Positions 1 through 8,778 of a stretch of 42,994 nucleotides of DNA are shown here, piece by piece. Location: positions 1 to 42,994 of the forward strand of contig CAJWGB010000017.1 in assembly GCA_913031625.1 (NCBI GenBank). Reading direction: 5' to 3'. The stretch's first letter is position 1; every line of letters starts with the position of its first letter. A program made the position numbers and the translations under genes. The stretch comes from an uncultured Planctomycetaceae bacterium (lineage in GTDB: Bacteria; Planctomycetota; Planctomycetia; Planctomycetales; Planctomycetaceae). The notes beneath the pieces were generated by a model. The model ran no database searches and had not been told where the DNA came from. It was given only the letters and a program-made list of their open reading frames with translations.

Positions 1-2
1 CG

Positions 3-698
3 ACCGAATTGTTGACAGGCCTTCTCGACGAGTCGGACGAAACTGAACTACACCTGATGCGCGGCAATGCACTTCTTAAGCAGAACCGTTTTCAGGGAGC
101 ACTCGACGACTACCTCGAAGTCCGCAGACATCGACCCGACGAATCCGTCGACAGTCGGATTGCCTACTGTCACATGAAACTAAACCACTATGACGTAGCT
201 GCTGACATTTATCAGGACCTGCTTTCAAATCATCCGGAATCAGCGACGCTGCATAACAATCTAGGTTATGCGTATCTTCAGGATTCTCTCTTTGAGCCAG
301 CGATTACCCACTTCTCGAAGGCGATCGAACTCAACGATCACTTTGGAACCGCCTGGCTCAACCGCGCCGATGCCCGCTTTCAACAGGCCCTGGCTCTGCG
401 ACAACCAACCCCGCCGGAAGCGATTGAGGATATGAAGAAAGGGGGCCCTCACATGATGCAGACGGGAGAGTCCGCATTATTTTTTTGCCGTGCTCTATGT
501 AGTCGTCCGATCATCGACGTGGACGAGCTACGGAAGAGCCTCCACCTCGCCGTGACCAATGGTGTGAGTAAGCGACTATTGTTGTCGGATACAGCATTAC
601 GGTCAGAGATCCTGAAGGATAAATATCGCGACCTAATCGAAAGGGCTGGCCAGGACGCTCGAATGACTCGTTCCGTGAGGATCGTGCCGCCATGGTAA
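3..698 (+). CDS. TPR-repeat protein, 5' end outside the window
   Basis: The reading frame is open from the left window edge; the first start-like codon is a TTG at 9, so the gene very probably begins upstream and only its C-terminal part is visible. The visible 229 residues contain three to four tetratricopeptide-type helical hairpins in the first ~130 residues, for example the segments around HLMRGNALLKQNRFQGALDD, AATLHNNLGYAYLQ-like and TAWLNRADARFQQALALR. TPR units mediate protein-protein contacts; no catalytic motif is visible. The last 70 residues have no recognisable repeat. Its stop codon overlaps the start of the next gene by 7 bp, so the two are almost certainly co-transcribed and translationally coupled. 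The specific role is unknown; a scaffold for the exported proteins encoded downstream is only an inference. Confidence 0.8.
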   Translation, partial: TELLTGLLDESDETELHLMRGNALLKQNRFQGALDDYLEVRRHRPDESVDSRIAYCHMKLNHYDVAADIYQDLLSNHPESATLHNNLGYAYLQDSLFEPAITHFSKAIELNDHFGTAWLNRADARFQQALALRQPTPPEAIEDMKKGGPHMMQTGESALFFCRALCSRPIIDVDELRKSLHLAVTNGVSKRLLLSDTALRSEILKDKYRDLIERAGQDARMTRSVRIVPPW

Positions 699-1828
699 GA
701 CGATGGGTGTTGCTATTGTTGACGTTTCAGACAGCGGCTACCGCGCAAGAGGCCAAGCTCGCACAAGAGCTCCAGGCTGCACGGCGGGCCGTTGATGAAT
801 TGAAATCCAATCTGAATGAACAGTGGTTCGAATTCTGGAGTCAAAAGACCATCCCAAGCGAAGGACTTGTGAGAAGATGCCGTGGGGTTGTCTTTCGCAG
901 TAAGGACTGTTTTTATTGCTCTTTCACTCGCAGACAACACAGTGATTCACATCCCCGCGGCACTCTAATTGAGTGGGAGGCGTTAATCGTAGACGGCTAT
1001 TTGATCTTTAAGGATCACCGCCACCCCGAACACGCTATTCATTTCCGCGTCGATAGCGTGTCACATGCTCTCGCCGAGGTTCAATCTGTCTCAGATATCC
1101 TCCGACTCTTCAGATCGCGCGTTGAAAAGTTCATTGACTTGGAGTTTGCTGTGCCAGCAAAGTTAGGAGCTGCTGGTGAATTGCACGTGACATATGACCC
1201 ACACTCGACCCACCATACGATTCAAAAACTGGAACTCACGAAATCCTTCTCGGTAGCCCTGCACCAAGAGAATGGCCAGTACATTCCGCATCGAGTCGAC
1301 CTTATAGGGCAACAGCATGGTGAAAGGTTTCTACTTGGCTTCGTCGAGCCAAGTTTTGAAAGAATCGGTGATAGGGCGATACTGACAGGTATTTACAGTG
1401 AGGGGCGTCAGCAAGAACCTAGCGAACAGCCCGAAGTGCACGAGTTTTGGACCCAAACTATTCCCCGGCCAAATTGGGTATTGGATGGACAACTCAAACT
1501 AACCGCTCACTCTGAATCGGTGTTTAAGTTGCTCGAGGAAACAGGCTTTGAGGGAAGTGTGGCTGACAAAGTGCCTGAAGTCGTTTTGGATCATGTTGTA
1601 GAGATTCCTGTTGCTGATATGCAGGAACGCCACTCTGCAATGTTTAGTCAGATAAACAACATAACGTTTCAATTTGGCCGTCGGGGGAAGACCGAATCAA
1701 CTACCGAACCAATCGCACACGCCCCAGAAACAAATTGGGCTGGTCATTTATTGTTGATATGCGGGGCGTTTCTTTGCGCAGTCGCCATACGATGGTTCTT
1801 GTTGCTGACTCAATCAAAGAATAAGTGA
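692..1828 (+). CDS. Secreted protein with C-terminal membrane anchor, unknown function
   Basis: A 378-residue protein whose family I do not recognise. The N-terminus (MVRRWVLLLLTFQTAATAQ) is a typical signal peptide with probable cleavage after TAQ, and is followed by a short charged helical stretch. The central ~300 residues look beta-rich. Residues about 350-370 (HLLLICGAFLCAVAIRWFLLL) form one transmembrane segment ending in a short basic tail. The expected topology is a large extracytoplasmic domain held by a C-terminal anchor. The ATG lies inside the stop region of the upstream TPR gene, so this start is favoured by coupling. The protein two genes downstream (2387-3562) has the same signal peptide - beta-rich domain - C-terminal anchor layout, which suggests related roles, although I see no convincing sequence similarity between them. 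Confidence 0.8.
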   Translation: MVRRWVLLLLTFQTAATAQEAKLAQELQAARRAVDELKSNLNEQWFEFWSQKTIPSEGLVRRCRGVVFRSKDCFYCSFTRRQHSDSHPRGTLIEWEALIVDGYLIFKDHRHPEHAIHFRVDSVSHALAEVQSVSDILRLFRSRVEKFIDLEFAVPAKLGAAGELHVTYDPHSTHHTIQKLELTKSFSVALHQENGQYIPHRVDLIGQQHGERFLLGFVEPSFERIGDRAILTGIYSEGRQQEPSEQPEVHEFWTQTIPRPNWVLDGQLKLTAHSESVFKLLEETGFEGSVADKVPEVVLDHVVEIPVADMQERHSAMFSQINNITFQFGRRGKTESTTEPIAHAPETNWAGHLLLICGAFLCAVAIRWFLLLTQSKNK

Positions 1829-1897
1829 AAAAGAATGTCCGCTTATCTGCATGTTTCGGCACATAAGACTTAGCACAGTCTTATTCTGAGGTGTCGA

Positions 1898-2314
1898 ATG
1901 AAACACAGACTACTTGCCCTTGTTATATTGCCTCTGTCTCTCGTCTGTAGCCGTTTCCTTGACCTCGAGGCTCTAGGGTCGAATTCAAGCTGTGGAAACA
2001 GTGGTGGCTGCTCCTGTCAACCTGTTTCATGTCCTGCCACGCATTCAAACCAATTCTGCTCAACCTACACGTCCTGTATGGCGGAAGGTGGCTCCTGCAC
2101 ATCAGATCACAGTAGTGCGGAATATCGGACGATCGAGCAGCAGAATGCCACCAGGTGTGTAAGCAATGGTCCATTGGTTGGGGCGGGGTGTGTGGCATCA
2201 GGGTCGAGCTACTGCTTTACATTACGAAGATGTCGCTGCGATCCTTTTCTTGAATGTGAAGTTGCTTCGGAAGAAGAGGCCGGGCTTTACGTTCCCTGTC
2301 AGCCGTTGGACTAG
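1898..2314 (+). CDS. Small secreted cysteine-rich protein
   Basis: A 138-residue protein beginning with a signal peptide (MKHRLLALVILPLSLVCSRF). The part after the signal holds 14 cysteines in about 113 residues, including CSC, CRC and several C-x(3-6)-C spacings, with much Ser and Gly. An even number of cysteines in an exported protein suggests multiple disulfide bonds, or less likely metal binding. A good ribosome binding site (GAGGTG, 5 nt before the ATG) supports the start. It sits between two anchored exported proteins in a same-strand series. I recognise no family; possibilities are a disulfide-knotted surface or secreted peptide, or a substrate of neighbouring gene products. None of these is shown by the sequence alone. 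Confidence 0.75.
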   Translation: MKHRLLALVILPLSLVCSRFLDLEALGSNSSCGNSGGCSCQPVSCPATHSNQFCSTYTSCMAEGGSCTSDHSSAEYRTIEQQNATRCVSNGPLVGAGCVASGSSYCFTLRRCRCDPFLECEVASEEEAGLYVPCQPLD

Positions 2315-2386
2315 CCGCTCCTGTCCGGCAGTGCTGATCTCAGCGCTCCACCCGCTCTCTCCTGAATCCCCTCGGAGAATTCCCTC

Positions 2387-3562
2387 ATGCAACTTTTACG
2401 CTCCCTGTGCGCGCTCAGCATGGTCGTCGGATTCTGCTCACTACCCTCTCGAGCAAATGAAACCCTCCCACCAGACACGGTGAAACGGGCTGTCAATGAT
2501 TACCTGAACCAGATGAGTACCTATCAGGCCCGGATGGTCGTGACTAAGGTCGTGCGACTCTCCAGCGGTCGAATCAGCGAGAAGACATACAACGTTGAAT
2601 GCCTGTCTCAAGATCACATCATGCGAATCGCCCGTTATGCTCGGGGCGCAGTTGAGGGTTCGCAAACATGGTTCGATATTCGGCAGACCCTGGTATTCCC
2701 AACCGGTCAGACAGCGGAATGGCGTCACCCTGGCTTTCCAGGCCAACTCACAGTCGGAATCGAAGGACCCGATGCTACGCGCGTGCGACATTCGGCCATT
2801 GATATCGGTGACCCCTTTGCCGTTCTCCGGAAGATCAAACGGGTAATGGATCGACAGAAACTGGCGCTGCACGCAATCACGTCAGAGACAGTCGTTCTTC
2901 GCTGCACTCCTGGTTCTGAGCGGGACGTTAAACGACGAACGCTACAGAACGACTACATCGAAATTGTCTGTGCGCGAAAACTCGGACTCCTGCCGATCTC
3001 TATGACTCGAGTCTGCGTCAACGATGATCAGAATCGGGAGTTTGATTCCGGCGCTACTGTCTCCATGAAGTTCTCCCGAACTGCTGACGGCTCGATCATC
3101 CCGATCTCCGCTCAGCGAGACACACGCATTCGACCTGACGTCCAGGGAACACTGACGATCACATGGCAGATGGCTGCCTTCGACAGAACGCCTCCTGAAC
3201 AGGCGGATATGTCGCTTAAGATTCCAGGGCCGGCGTTGGTGCTTGAAGCCGACACGGGGCGACAATACTCGGCTCATGACGACTCCAGCCAGCGTCTGAA
3301 GGAGTTGCTGGGCGACTTTGTTGAGGTCCTGGATCAGCCCGATGCGAAACGAGCTGTTGCACTTTCCTTCGTGGGGCGGTCGCCCGATCTACCTCAAGAA
3401 TATGCACTGTTAAGACGCCAACAGGGAAGCCTGATCGCCAGTTCTGTCAGTCCGTGGTTCGTGGCAGCAAACGGGTTTGGACTATTGGCCGTGGGAGCGT
3501 TTCTGTTCAGGCGACAAGTCCTCAGGTCTATCTCACACCACAGAATTCAGCCCTGCGAATAA
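2387..3562 (+). CDS. Secreted protein with C-terminal membrane anchor, possibly LolA-like fold
   Basis: 391 residues with a signal peptide (MQLLRSLCALSMVVGFCSLPSRA). The region after it (DTVKRAVNDYLNQMSTYQARM, then alternating beta-type segments) resembles in outline the secreted planctomycete proteins with an outer-membrane lipoprotein-sorting-like fold, in which a short helix is followed by antiparallel strands reporting on a ligand. This is a resemblance of style, not a firm family match. Residues about 356-374 (WFVAANGFGLLAVGAFLFRR) are a transmembrane anchor with a basic cytosolic tail. GGAG lies 9 nt before the ATG. The gene is 72 bp after the cysteine-rich protein and 45 bp before the DUF1573 gene, all on the same strand, so an operon is likely. 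Function unknown. Confidence 0.75.
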   Translation: MQLLRSLCALSMVVGFCSLPSRANETLPPDTVKRAVNDYLNQMSTYQARMVVTKVVRLSSGRISEKTYNVECLSQDHIMRIARYARGAVEGSQTWFDIRQTLVFPTGQTAEWRHPGFPGQLTVGIEGPDATRVRHSAIDIGDPFAVLRKIKRVMDRQKLALHAITSETVVLRCTPGSERDVKRRTLQNDYIEIVCARKLGLLPISMTRVCVNDDQNREFDSGATVSMKFSRTADGSIIPISAQRDTRIRPDVQGTLTITWQMAAFDRTPPEQADMSLKIPGPALVLEADTGRQYSAHDDSSQRLKELLGDFVEVLDQPDAKRAVALSFVGRSPDLPQEYALLRRQQGSLIASSVSPWFVAANGFGLLAVGAFLFRRQVLRSISHHRIQPCE

Positions 3563-3607
3563 TTCGAGCGGGCCCTGACGCGCGTTTCACCGTCTGGAGT
3601 TTACATC

Positions 3608-4720
3608 ATGAAACTACCTGCAACCGGACTTCGACAACGAGTTCTCTATCTCTTCTCCTCCGTCATACTAACACTCGCCATGTGCGGGACCATCCCGCCA
3701 GACGAATCGACGTCCAACAAGTCGGGCATTGAAACAACATCTGGTGCTTCCTCCCATTCCTCTGCGGACTGCGATCTTGAGCTGGAAGCTGGCACAATCG
3801 ATTTTGGCACCGCCGTCGAAGACTCGCGGCTGCGACATCAATTTCAACTCACAAACACGGGAACTGCTGCGATCAGGATTGTCGACGTAAGCACGTCGTG
3901 CGGATGCACGACCGTCGACACTGACATTCCATTCACTATTCCGGCCGGTCAGACTCGTCATGTCACACTCCAGCTCAGTACAGCAAACGCTACCGGTCCG
4001 CTGGAGAAGCGCGTCACTCTCTTCGCAACACAAAATGGTCACGGGTATCAGTACCCCGTCACTCTGAAAGCTGTCAGTGTTCCACTGGTGTCTGTCTCCG
4101 ATCGCGCCGTCGATCTTGGTATGGTTCGGAACGGTCAGATTTCCTCAAAAATGATCTCCGTCAGCCTGCACCATGAGCACCCCCATTCCAGGACGACTGT
4201 CCGAGCCATCAGCATTCCGCAGGGTGTTGACGTTCTGATTCAAGAACAACCTCCGGAAACGGGAGCTGTTCGTCGCTGGCAGATCAGTTTGAGCATCTCG
4301 GGCGAAGACATTCCACCTGAATCGATCGATGGGGATCTGGTACTGCAAACACCTTCGACAGTGGAGGAGTACATTCGAATCCCGGTTAGCGCTCGTCAGC
4401 ATAGTTTTCTGGGCACTCACTCCCCCAGAGTACATTTCGGAGCCATCAGACCAGGCCATGCCCAACACCACACAGTCGAGCTGAATTGTGTCAACGGTCA
4501 CACGTTCACGATCGAGTCAATCGACGTAGACGGGCCGTCGTTCCTGACCGCTGCTCAGCATGGGGGCGACACCATTCAAGTCCAGGTAGGAGCGGCAGCG
4601 ACTTCCGGATTCTTTCGCGGGACTGCTCATGTTCGATATCGGTGCGACCGGGGTCGGGAACAGCTATTAACTATTCCAATCACCGGTTACTGTCTTCCCG
4701 GCAGTCCCTCGGCAGATTGA
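3608..4720 (+). CDS. DUF1573-domain exported protein
   Basis: 370 residues. The N-terminus has a hydrophobic stretch ending in a cysteine (SSVILTLAMCGTIPP) that could be a lipobox, although Met at -1 is atypical, so it may be a lipoprotein or an ordinary secreted protein. Residues about 55-155 form a DUF1573 domain (family knowledge: Ig-like, ASH/PapD-related beta sandwich) with the hallmark STSCGCTTVD and an IPAGQTRHVTLQ segment. Two further Ig-like segments follow, including one beginning VHFGAIRPGHAQHHTVELNC near residue 280. DUF1573 proteins are abundant in the planctomycete and Bacteroidota envelope and have no established enzymatic activity. The ATG has GGAG 8 nt upstream. It is the last gene of the rightward series; the next gene is convergent. 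Confidence 0.85.
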   Translation: MKLPATGLRQRVLYLFSSVILTLAMCGTIPPDESTSNKSGIETTSGASSHSSADCDLELEAGTIDFGTAVEDSRLRHQFQLTNTGTAAIRIVDVSTSCGCTTVDTDIPFTIPAGQTRHVTLQLSTANATGPLEKRVTLFATQNGHGYQYPVTLKAVSVPLVSVSDRAVDLGMVRNGQISSKMISVSLHHEHPHSRTTVRAISIPQGVDVLIQEQPPETGAVRRWQISLSISGEDIPPESIDGDLVLQTPSTVEEYIRIPVSARQHSFLGTHSPRVHFGAIRPGHAQHHTVELNCVNGHTFTIESIDVDGPSFLTAAQHGGDTIQVQVGAAATSGFFRGTAHVRYRCDRGREQLLTIPITGYCLPGSPSAD

Positions 4721-4826
4721 AGAGCTGCGAAAGTGTTTTGCCGACTATGGAAACCGCCCCCGTCAGGCAGGGAAACGTTGCGAGCGGATCCAATGCACTC
4801 CAGGCTGAACGCTAACAGCCGGATCC

Positions 4827-6521
4827 TCAGTACAGGACGATCGCGCGACCCGGTCCGCCGTGGCAGTCTCGAATCTTCAGCGCCGCAAACAGAAAGTACG
4901 GATTCCCTTCTGTCGGGATCGCTCCAACGTTGTGGAGAAACTCTACTCCGACCATCTCGCGACTCCCGAGTGCCCAGTATGTCATTGCTGCTCGACGCTG
5001 ATTAACCCCCCCGAGATCCGGGGCATCCGTAGCTACGCACCGGATTCCTTTTGACTTCAGATAGACAATGGCATCGGGACCAGGGGCGGGCCAGCCCTCA
5101 GACTTGCCAGCCAACGGATCCGACCACATGCCCAACTCATTTGGCGCGGCACGATAATGTTCATCAATATGGCCCGTCCGAAAAATCACGATGTCACCAG
5201 GCGCAAGGGATCCGTGTTGACGTTCGGCTGCTTTGATGTGTTCTGCTGTAATCTCCGGTGAGTCCGGCAGCTGGTCCGGCTTTAATGTCCCTCCAAGCGA
5301 CCGCACGTCGATCACTCGAGCATTTCCGCACGTCCAGCTCAGAGGCACACGCTCAGTGGTCATGTCACTCGTTCCCCGCGGCCCGTATTTCGACTCATAC
5401 GCCTGCAGCCAGCCTCTCGCGGTGGGTGAATAAGTTACGTCCTGACCTGCCTTAGGGAGAGCATAAGCGGGCGGCACCAGACTGGTTCCTGACTGCCCAT
5501 CCATGAGATGGAGGTGGTTATACAGGTCCAGTGTCTCTGCATATTGAAAGTCGACCTTGAGGTAAGGCTGACGATGGCGGCCGGGTAAGGCGCCGGGATT
5601 GGAGATTGGCATCCCCTGCTCAAGCACGGGTGATAATTCGATCGCGCGTTTTGCACGTGACGCCCTGATCAGCCGGGGAGACAGCTCTTTGTCTACGATC
5701 GAGAACGCTCGAATCTCGCCGTACTGACCCTTTTTGTGTCTGGGTCCGAGTGTACAGTAGAATGCACCTGTCGGAGGGAGCTTACCGTAGGCTGTTCCAC
5801 TTTCGGTCCACACCATTCCATATTTCAACCCTGCATAGTGGGTCGGTTCAGCCAGTGTTGGCAGGGGCCCCATGCTGGCACTGTCTGTGCCGAGTATCAT
5901 CACTTTCCGTGAAGCCAGATACTCCATGCAGTCCGGATCCGGGTCAGGATAGCCGGGTGCTTTGCGATTCAGAATGTCTGCGATGAATCGATGTCCCTCG
6001 GGAAGTGGTCGATAATATTTGTCTGAGTAATCGCTGCGGAACAGGACGACATCACCTGGGCCGACCGCCCTGTGCTTCTTTTCGAAGCGCATCACGTGAG
6101 CGCGTTTGACAAGTGGACTCATTCCCTTTGGTGCCTGGTCAAGCAGATCTCGAATGTCGACCACGCACGCTTCTCCACAAAACTGCCACGGTTCAATGAC
6201 GTCAGTGAATGAATTGCCGAACGGACCACTCTTGGGACGTTTGAGTTCGGGGCGAACGACGGAATGAGGAGGTACGTCAAGCTGAGTACCCGTGTTTCCA
6301 TCGATCTGCAGAGTATCAATGTTATAGACGCTCTCTGGACCGATCGTTCTGACATGATGAATCAGAAACACGGGGAAAGCTGGATGGGGCCATGTGCAGG
6401 GATAGTCGGGGGCAACGATCAGGGAATGGTCGATGAATCGTGGCTCGTCGGCTCTTACCGAATCCGCGCGAAACGCGAGAAGGGAAATGAGAATCACTGC
6501 GTGACGCCTGAACAGTACCAT
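4827..6521 (-). CDS. Secreted tandem cyclase-family (kynurenine formamidase-like) protein with degraded metal sites
   Basis: 564 residues with a signal peptide (cleavage near ADS/VRADE) and two successive Cyclase-fold domains, about 28-285 and 315-564. Family knowledge: active members bind metal through an HxGTHxDxPxH motif. In domain 1 the equivalent is NTGTQLDVPPH (residues 76-86): the first two His are Asn and Gln, while Asp and the last His remain. In domain 2 it is QSGTSLVPPAY (343-353), with none of the ligands kept. Other family features are present in both copies: the VVDIRDL / VIDVRSL strand, PGDVVLFR / PGDIVIFR, and the C-terminal VEFLHNVGAIP. The usual catalytic reaction is therefore doubtful, and a binding or altered-chemistry role is possible. 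It is convergent with the DUF1573 gene, separated by 106 bp. Confidence 0.85.
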   Translation of the reverse strand: MVLFRRHAVILISLLAFRADSVRADEPRFIDHSLIVAPDYPCTWPHPAFPVFLIHHVRTIGPESVYNIDTLQIDGNTGTQLDVPPHSVVRPELKRPKSGPFGNSFTDVIEPWQFCGEACVVDIRDLLDQAPKGMSPLVKRAHVMRFEKKHRAVGPGDVVLFRSDYSDKYYRPLPEGHRFIADILNRKAPGYPDPDPDCMEYLASRKVMILGTDSASMGPLPTLAEPTHYAGLKYGMVWTESGTAYGKLPPTGAFYCTLGPRHKKGQYGEIRAFSIVDKELSPRLIRASRAKRAIELSPVLEQGMPISNPGALPGRHRQPYLKVDFQYAETLDLYNHLHLMDGQSGTSLVPPAYALPKAGQDVTYSPTARGWLQAYESKYGPRGTSDMTTERVPLSWTCGNARVIDVRSLGGTLKPDQLPDSPEITAEHIKAAERQHGSLAPGDIVIFRTGHIDEHYRAAPNELGMWSDPLAGKSEGWPAPGPDAIVYLKSKGIRCVATDAPDLGGVNQRRAAMTYWALGSREMVGVEFLHNVGAIPTEGNPYFLFAALKIRDCHGGPGRAIVLY

Positions 6522-6893
6522 GACTTTCTTGCTTTCCTACAGGACAAAGTGACACGGGTCGTGTACGGGGATTCCCGATTCCTATCGCGGTATTGCCCAT
6601 TATCAAACACCGCTACGGAAACCTTGTCAACCAGTGTGAAGCGACTGGACAGCTTCACCAGTTGCGTATGAAGGGTGGTGTGACTGTATCTCTGGACGGA
6701 TCACCAGTGCCTGCTGAGCAACCGAACGCGAGATGAGTGCCTGCAAAGTCCCTATATTCGGATTCACATGGCAGGGTATCAGCGTCAGTCAACGATAGTT
6801 GTGCATTGACACAGGAATTGAAGTCTGCGGCACATCGATATAACTGGCGATTCCCTGTCCTCCGCAGCATGAGGCTGCGACGACCGCTGCACG
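6522..6893. other. Intergenic region, nothing recognised
   Basis: The stretch between the cyclase-family gene start and the small BON-like ORF. Short ORFs here have no family resemblance and no convincing ribosome binding sites. It must contain the leftward promoter of the cyclase-family gene, but I could not point to a clear -35/-10 pair. Confidence 0.5.
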
Positions 6894-7175
6894 GTGGCAC
6901 CTACTCGGCAACACCAATCCGATTACTATGTCTACTGCCGCTGCACCACACCATCGCTCAGCCTTCGAATTGACACGCAGCATCACGTGCTCGAGCTGAT
7001 GCAGAAGGCCGTGAGTCGAATTGCCGGATCTGTTCAGGTTCAGCTGGCAGATGAACACATCTTCCTGACCGGACAGGTCGACAGTTGGCATCAGAAGCAG
7101 TTTGCTCAGGAGTCGATTCGGCCGCACGCCGGCCAGCGAATTATCTGCAACAGCCTGAAAGTGGTTCAATCATAG
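6894..7175 (+). CDS. Small BON-domain-like protein
   Basis: The last ~60 residues of this 93-codon frame resemble a single BON domain: a short helix (LELMQKAVSRIAG), then VQVQLADEHIFLTGQVDSW, a helix with conserved Ala (KQFAQESI), and a closing ICNSLKVV strand. BON domains (~60 residues) are phospholipid- or surface-binding modules in envelope and osmotic-stress proteins. The start is unclear: the frame can begin at GTG 6894, but the residues before ~30 do not look like protein-coding sequence, and an in-frame ATG at 6999 would give a bare 58-residue BON domain. Neither has a strong ribosome binding site. It may be a genuine small planctomycete BON protein or a decaying one with a damaged N-terminus. 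Confidence 0.5.
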   Translation: MAPTRQHQSDYYVYCRCTTPSLSLRIDTQHHVLELMQKAVSRIAGSVQVQLADEHIFLTGQVDSWHQKQFAQESIRPHAGQRIICNSLKVVQS

Positions 7176-7376
7176 ACTTCAGGGCAGGGGTTCAGCAAAA
7201 CTCGCTCCCTGAACACACTCAGCAGGCATGGCCTCAACAGACCAGCCCTGTTTGTTTGTGGGACCGCTGTGGGTAACGAAGACATTTGCCCACCTGCGTC
7301 CAAAAAACCGGGTGAAATCGTGCACTGGTCACTATGATGGAAGCCGTTACGCTCTTTCGGTTGCAGGAACGCCAGG

Positions 7377-8777
7377 ATGCCAAAACAGAACCGCAGACAA
7401 TTCGCGAGCCGGGCCGGCCTGTCACTGGGCAGTCTGGCCATGGCGCCTCTTCTTCACCAAATCCAGGTGCATGCTGACGGTCGAGAAGAAGCACTCCCTC
7501 GACGGTTTGTGTTTGTGATCAAGAGCAGTGGACTGACGGCCGAGGCCATTCGGCCGGACAACATTGACGGCGACCAGAGCCGCACAATTGACGAGTCGAT
7601 TGCTGATCACAAACTCCCCGCCACACTTGAGTCCCTGACACCGTTCCGCGATCAGCTGCTGATCCTTGATGGTCTCTCCGGAAGCAACTTCACCGGCAAC
7701 CATTCCTCCTATTACGGTGCCCTCAGCTGTTGCCACGCTCCCGACAAACCGGTTGCTCCCACGATTGACTGTCTGCTGGGTGGGCTCAACCCGGCTCCAT
7801 TCCCGATCTATGGTTTTTCCCCCAATGGCCACAGCATCGGAAACAACTTTGGGCCAACAGTTCAGGAGACGGCCGTATTTCCGAAGATCTCCGCGTATGG
7901 CGCAAACAAACCTATGGCTTACCAGGCAAGCGCTGAGAAAGCGTGGCGGGAACTGTTTGGCAGCGTCGCCGACCTTGCGGCCGGAGGGAAAAGGGAGTTC
8001 CTGCTTCAGGACAATCTGCTTGATTTCCTCAGCGACGATGTGAAGCGCGTCTCCCAACAGGTAAGTAGCTCTGAGCGCGAGAAGCTTCATCAGTATCTGC
8101 AGGCATTTGAGTCTGTTCGAGCGCGTAATACCAAACTGAGCGATATGGCAGATTCGCTGCGACTTCATTCACCGAAGATGACCAGTCAGTATTCGTCGAA
8201 GGTATTTACCGAGCGTGTTTCTGTCTTCTTTGATCTCACAGCCGCCGCGTTGATTGCGGGTCTCACGAACGTGATCTCTATCCGAGCGGACTGGCTGAGT
8301 ACAAAGTATGCGGCTTTTGGTTTCGGCAGCACCAGTGTCCACGATATCGGACACAACAAGCTCACTGGCAACGGTCTGCGTTCTGCAGATGCCAGAGGTG
8401 TTATTCGGAAATTCCACGTTGACGAGATCGGACAGCTGGCCGCGAAGCTTCAGGCCGTTCCGGAAGGGAATGGGACGATGCTCGACCATACTTTGATCAT
8501 CTACATGAGCGACGGCGCTGACGCTCACCATTCCTCCCGTCGAAACTGGCCATTCATTATCGTTGGAGGAAAGCGGACCAGATTGCGCACTGATGGCCGC
8601 TACGTACGCTATCCCGGTTATCGCCGGAATGGTCACCGTACAATCGGCAACTTCTATAACACGCTGCTGCATTGCTGCGGTAACCAGACACGACCACACT
8701 TCGGGCAATTAGATGCACAGCTACGTGATCTGGATCTGGCCGGGCCCCTTGATGAATTGCTGAGGCGCGCGGCATAG
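7377..8777 (+). CDS. Tat-exported DUF1552 protein
   Basis: 466 residues opening with a twin-arginine signal (NRRQF at 5-9, then a hydrophobic stretch GLSLGSLAMAPLL). The body matches DUF1552 proteins: an early FVFVIKSSGLTAEAIRP strand, then LILDGLSG with NHSSYYGALSCCHAP, a mid-region helix typical of the family (LSDDVKRVSQQVSSSEREKLHQYL), and the C-terminal IIYMSDGADAHHSSRRNWPFIIVGG. Family knowledge: these are planctomycete and verrucomicrobial secreted proteins related to the DUF1501/sulfatase-like superfamily, usually encoded beside a large cytochrome-like DUF1592/DUF1588 protein and probably acting in polymer breakdown. That partner is absent from both sides here. A GGA-containing site precedes the ATG. 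Confidence 0.85.
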   Translation: MPKQNRRQFASRAGLSLGSLAMAPLLHQIQVHADGREEALPRRFVFVIKSSGLTAEAIRPDNIDGDQSRTIDESIADHKLPATLESLTPFRDQLLILDGLSGSNFTGNHSSYYGALSCCHAPDKPVAPTIDCLLGGLNPAPFPIYGFSPNGHSIGNNFGPTVQETAVFPKISAYGANKPMAYQASAEKAWRELFGSVADLAAGGKREFLLQDNLLDFLSDDVKRVSQQVSSSEREKLHQYLQAFESVRARNTKLSDMADSLRLHSPKMTSQYSSKVFTERVSVFFDLTAAALIAGLTNVISIRADWLSTKYAAFGFGSTSVHDIGHNKLTGNGLRSADARGVIRKFHVDEIGQLAAKLQAVPEGNGTMLDHTLIIYMSDGADAHHSSRRNWPFIIVGGKRTRLRTDGRYVRYPGYRRNGHRTIGNFYNTLLHCCGNQTRPHFGQLDAQLRDLDLAGPLDELLRRAA

Positions 8778-8778
8778 C

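Noticed and set aside
2166-2483. 105-codon plus-strand ORF overlapping the cysteine-rich protein gene
   Set aside because: It overlaps two better-supported genes in another frame and has no signal or domain.
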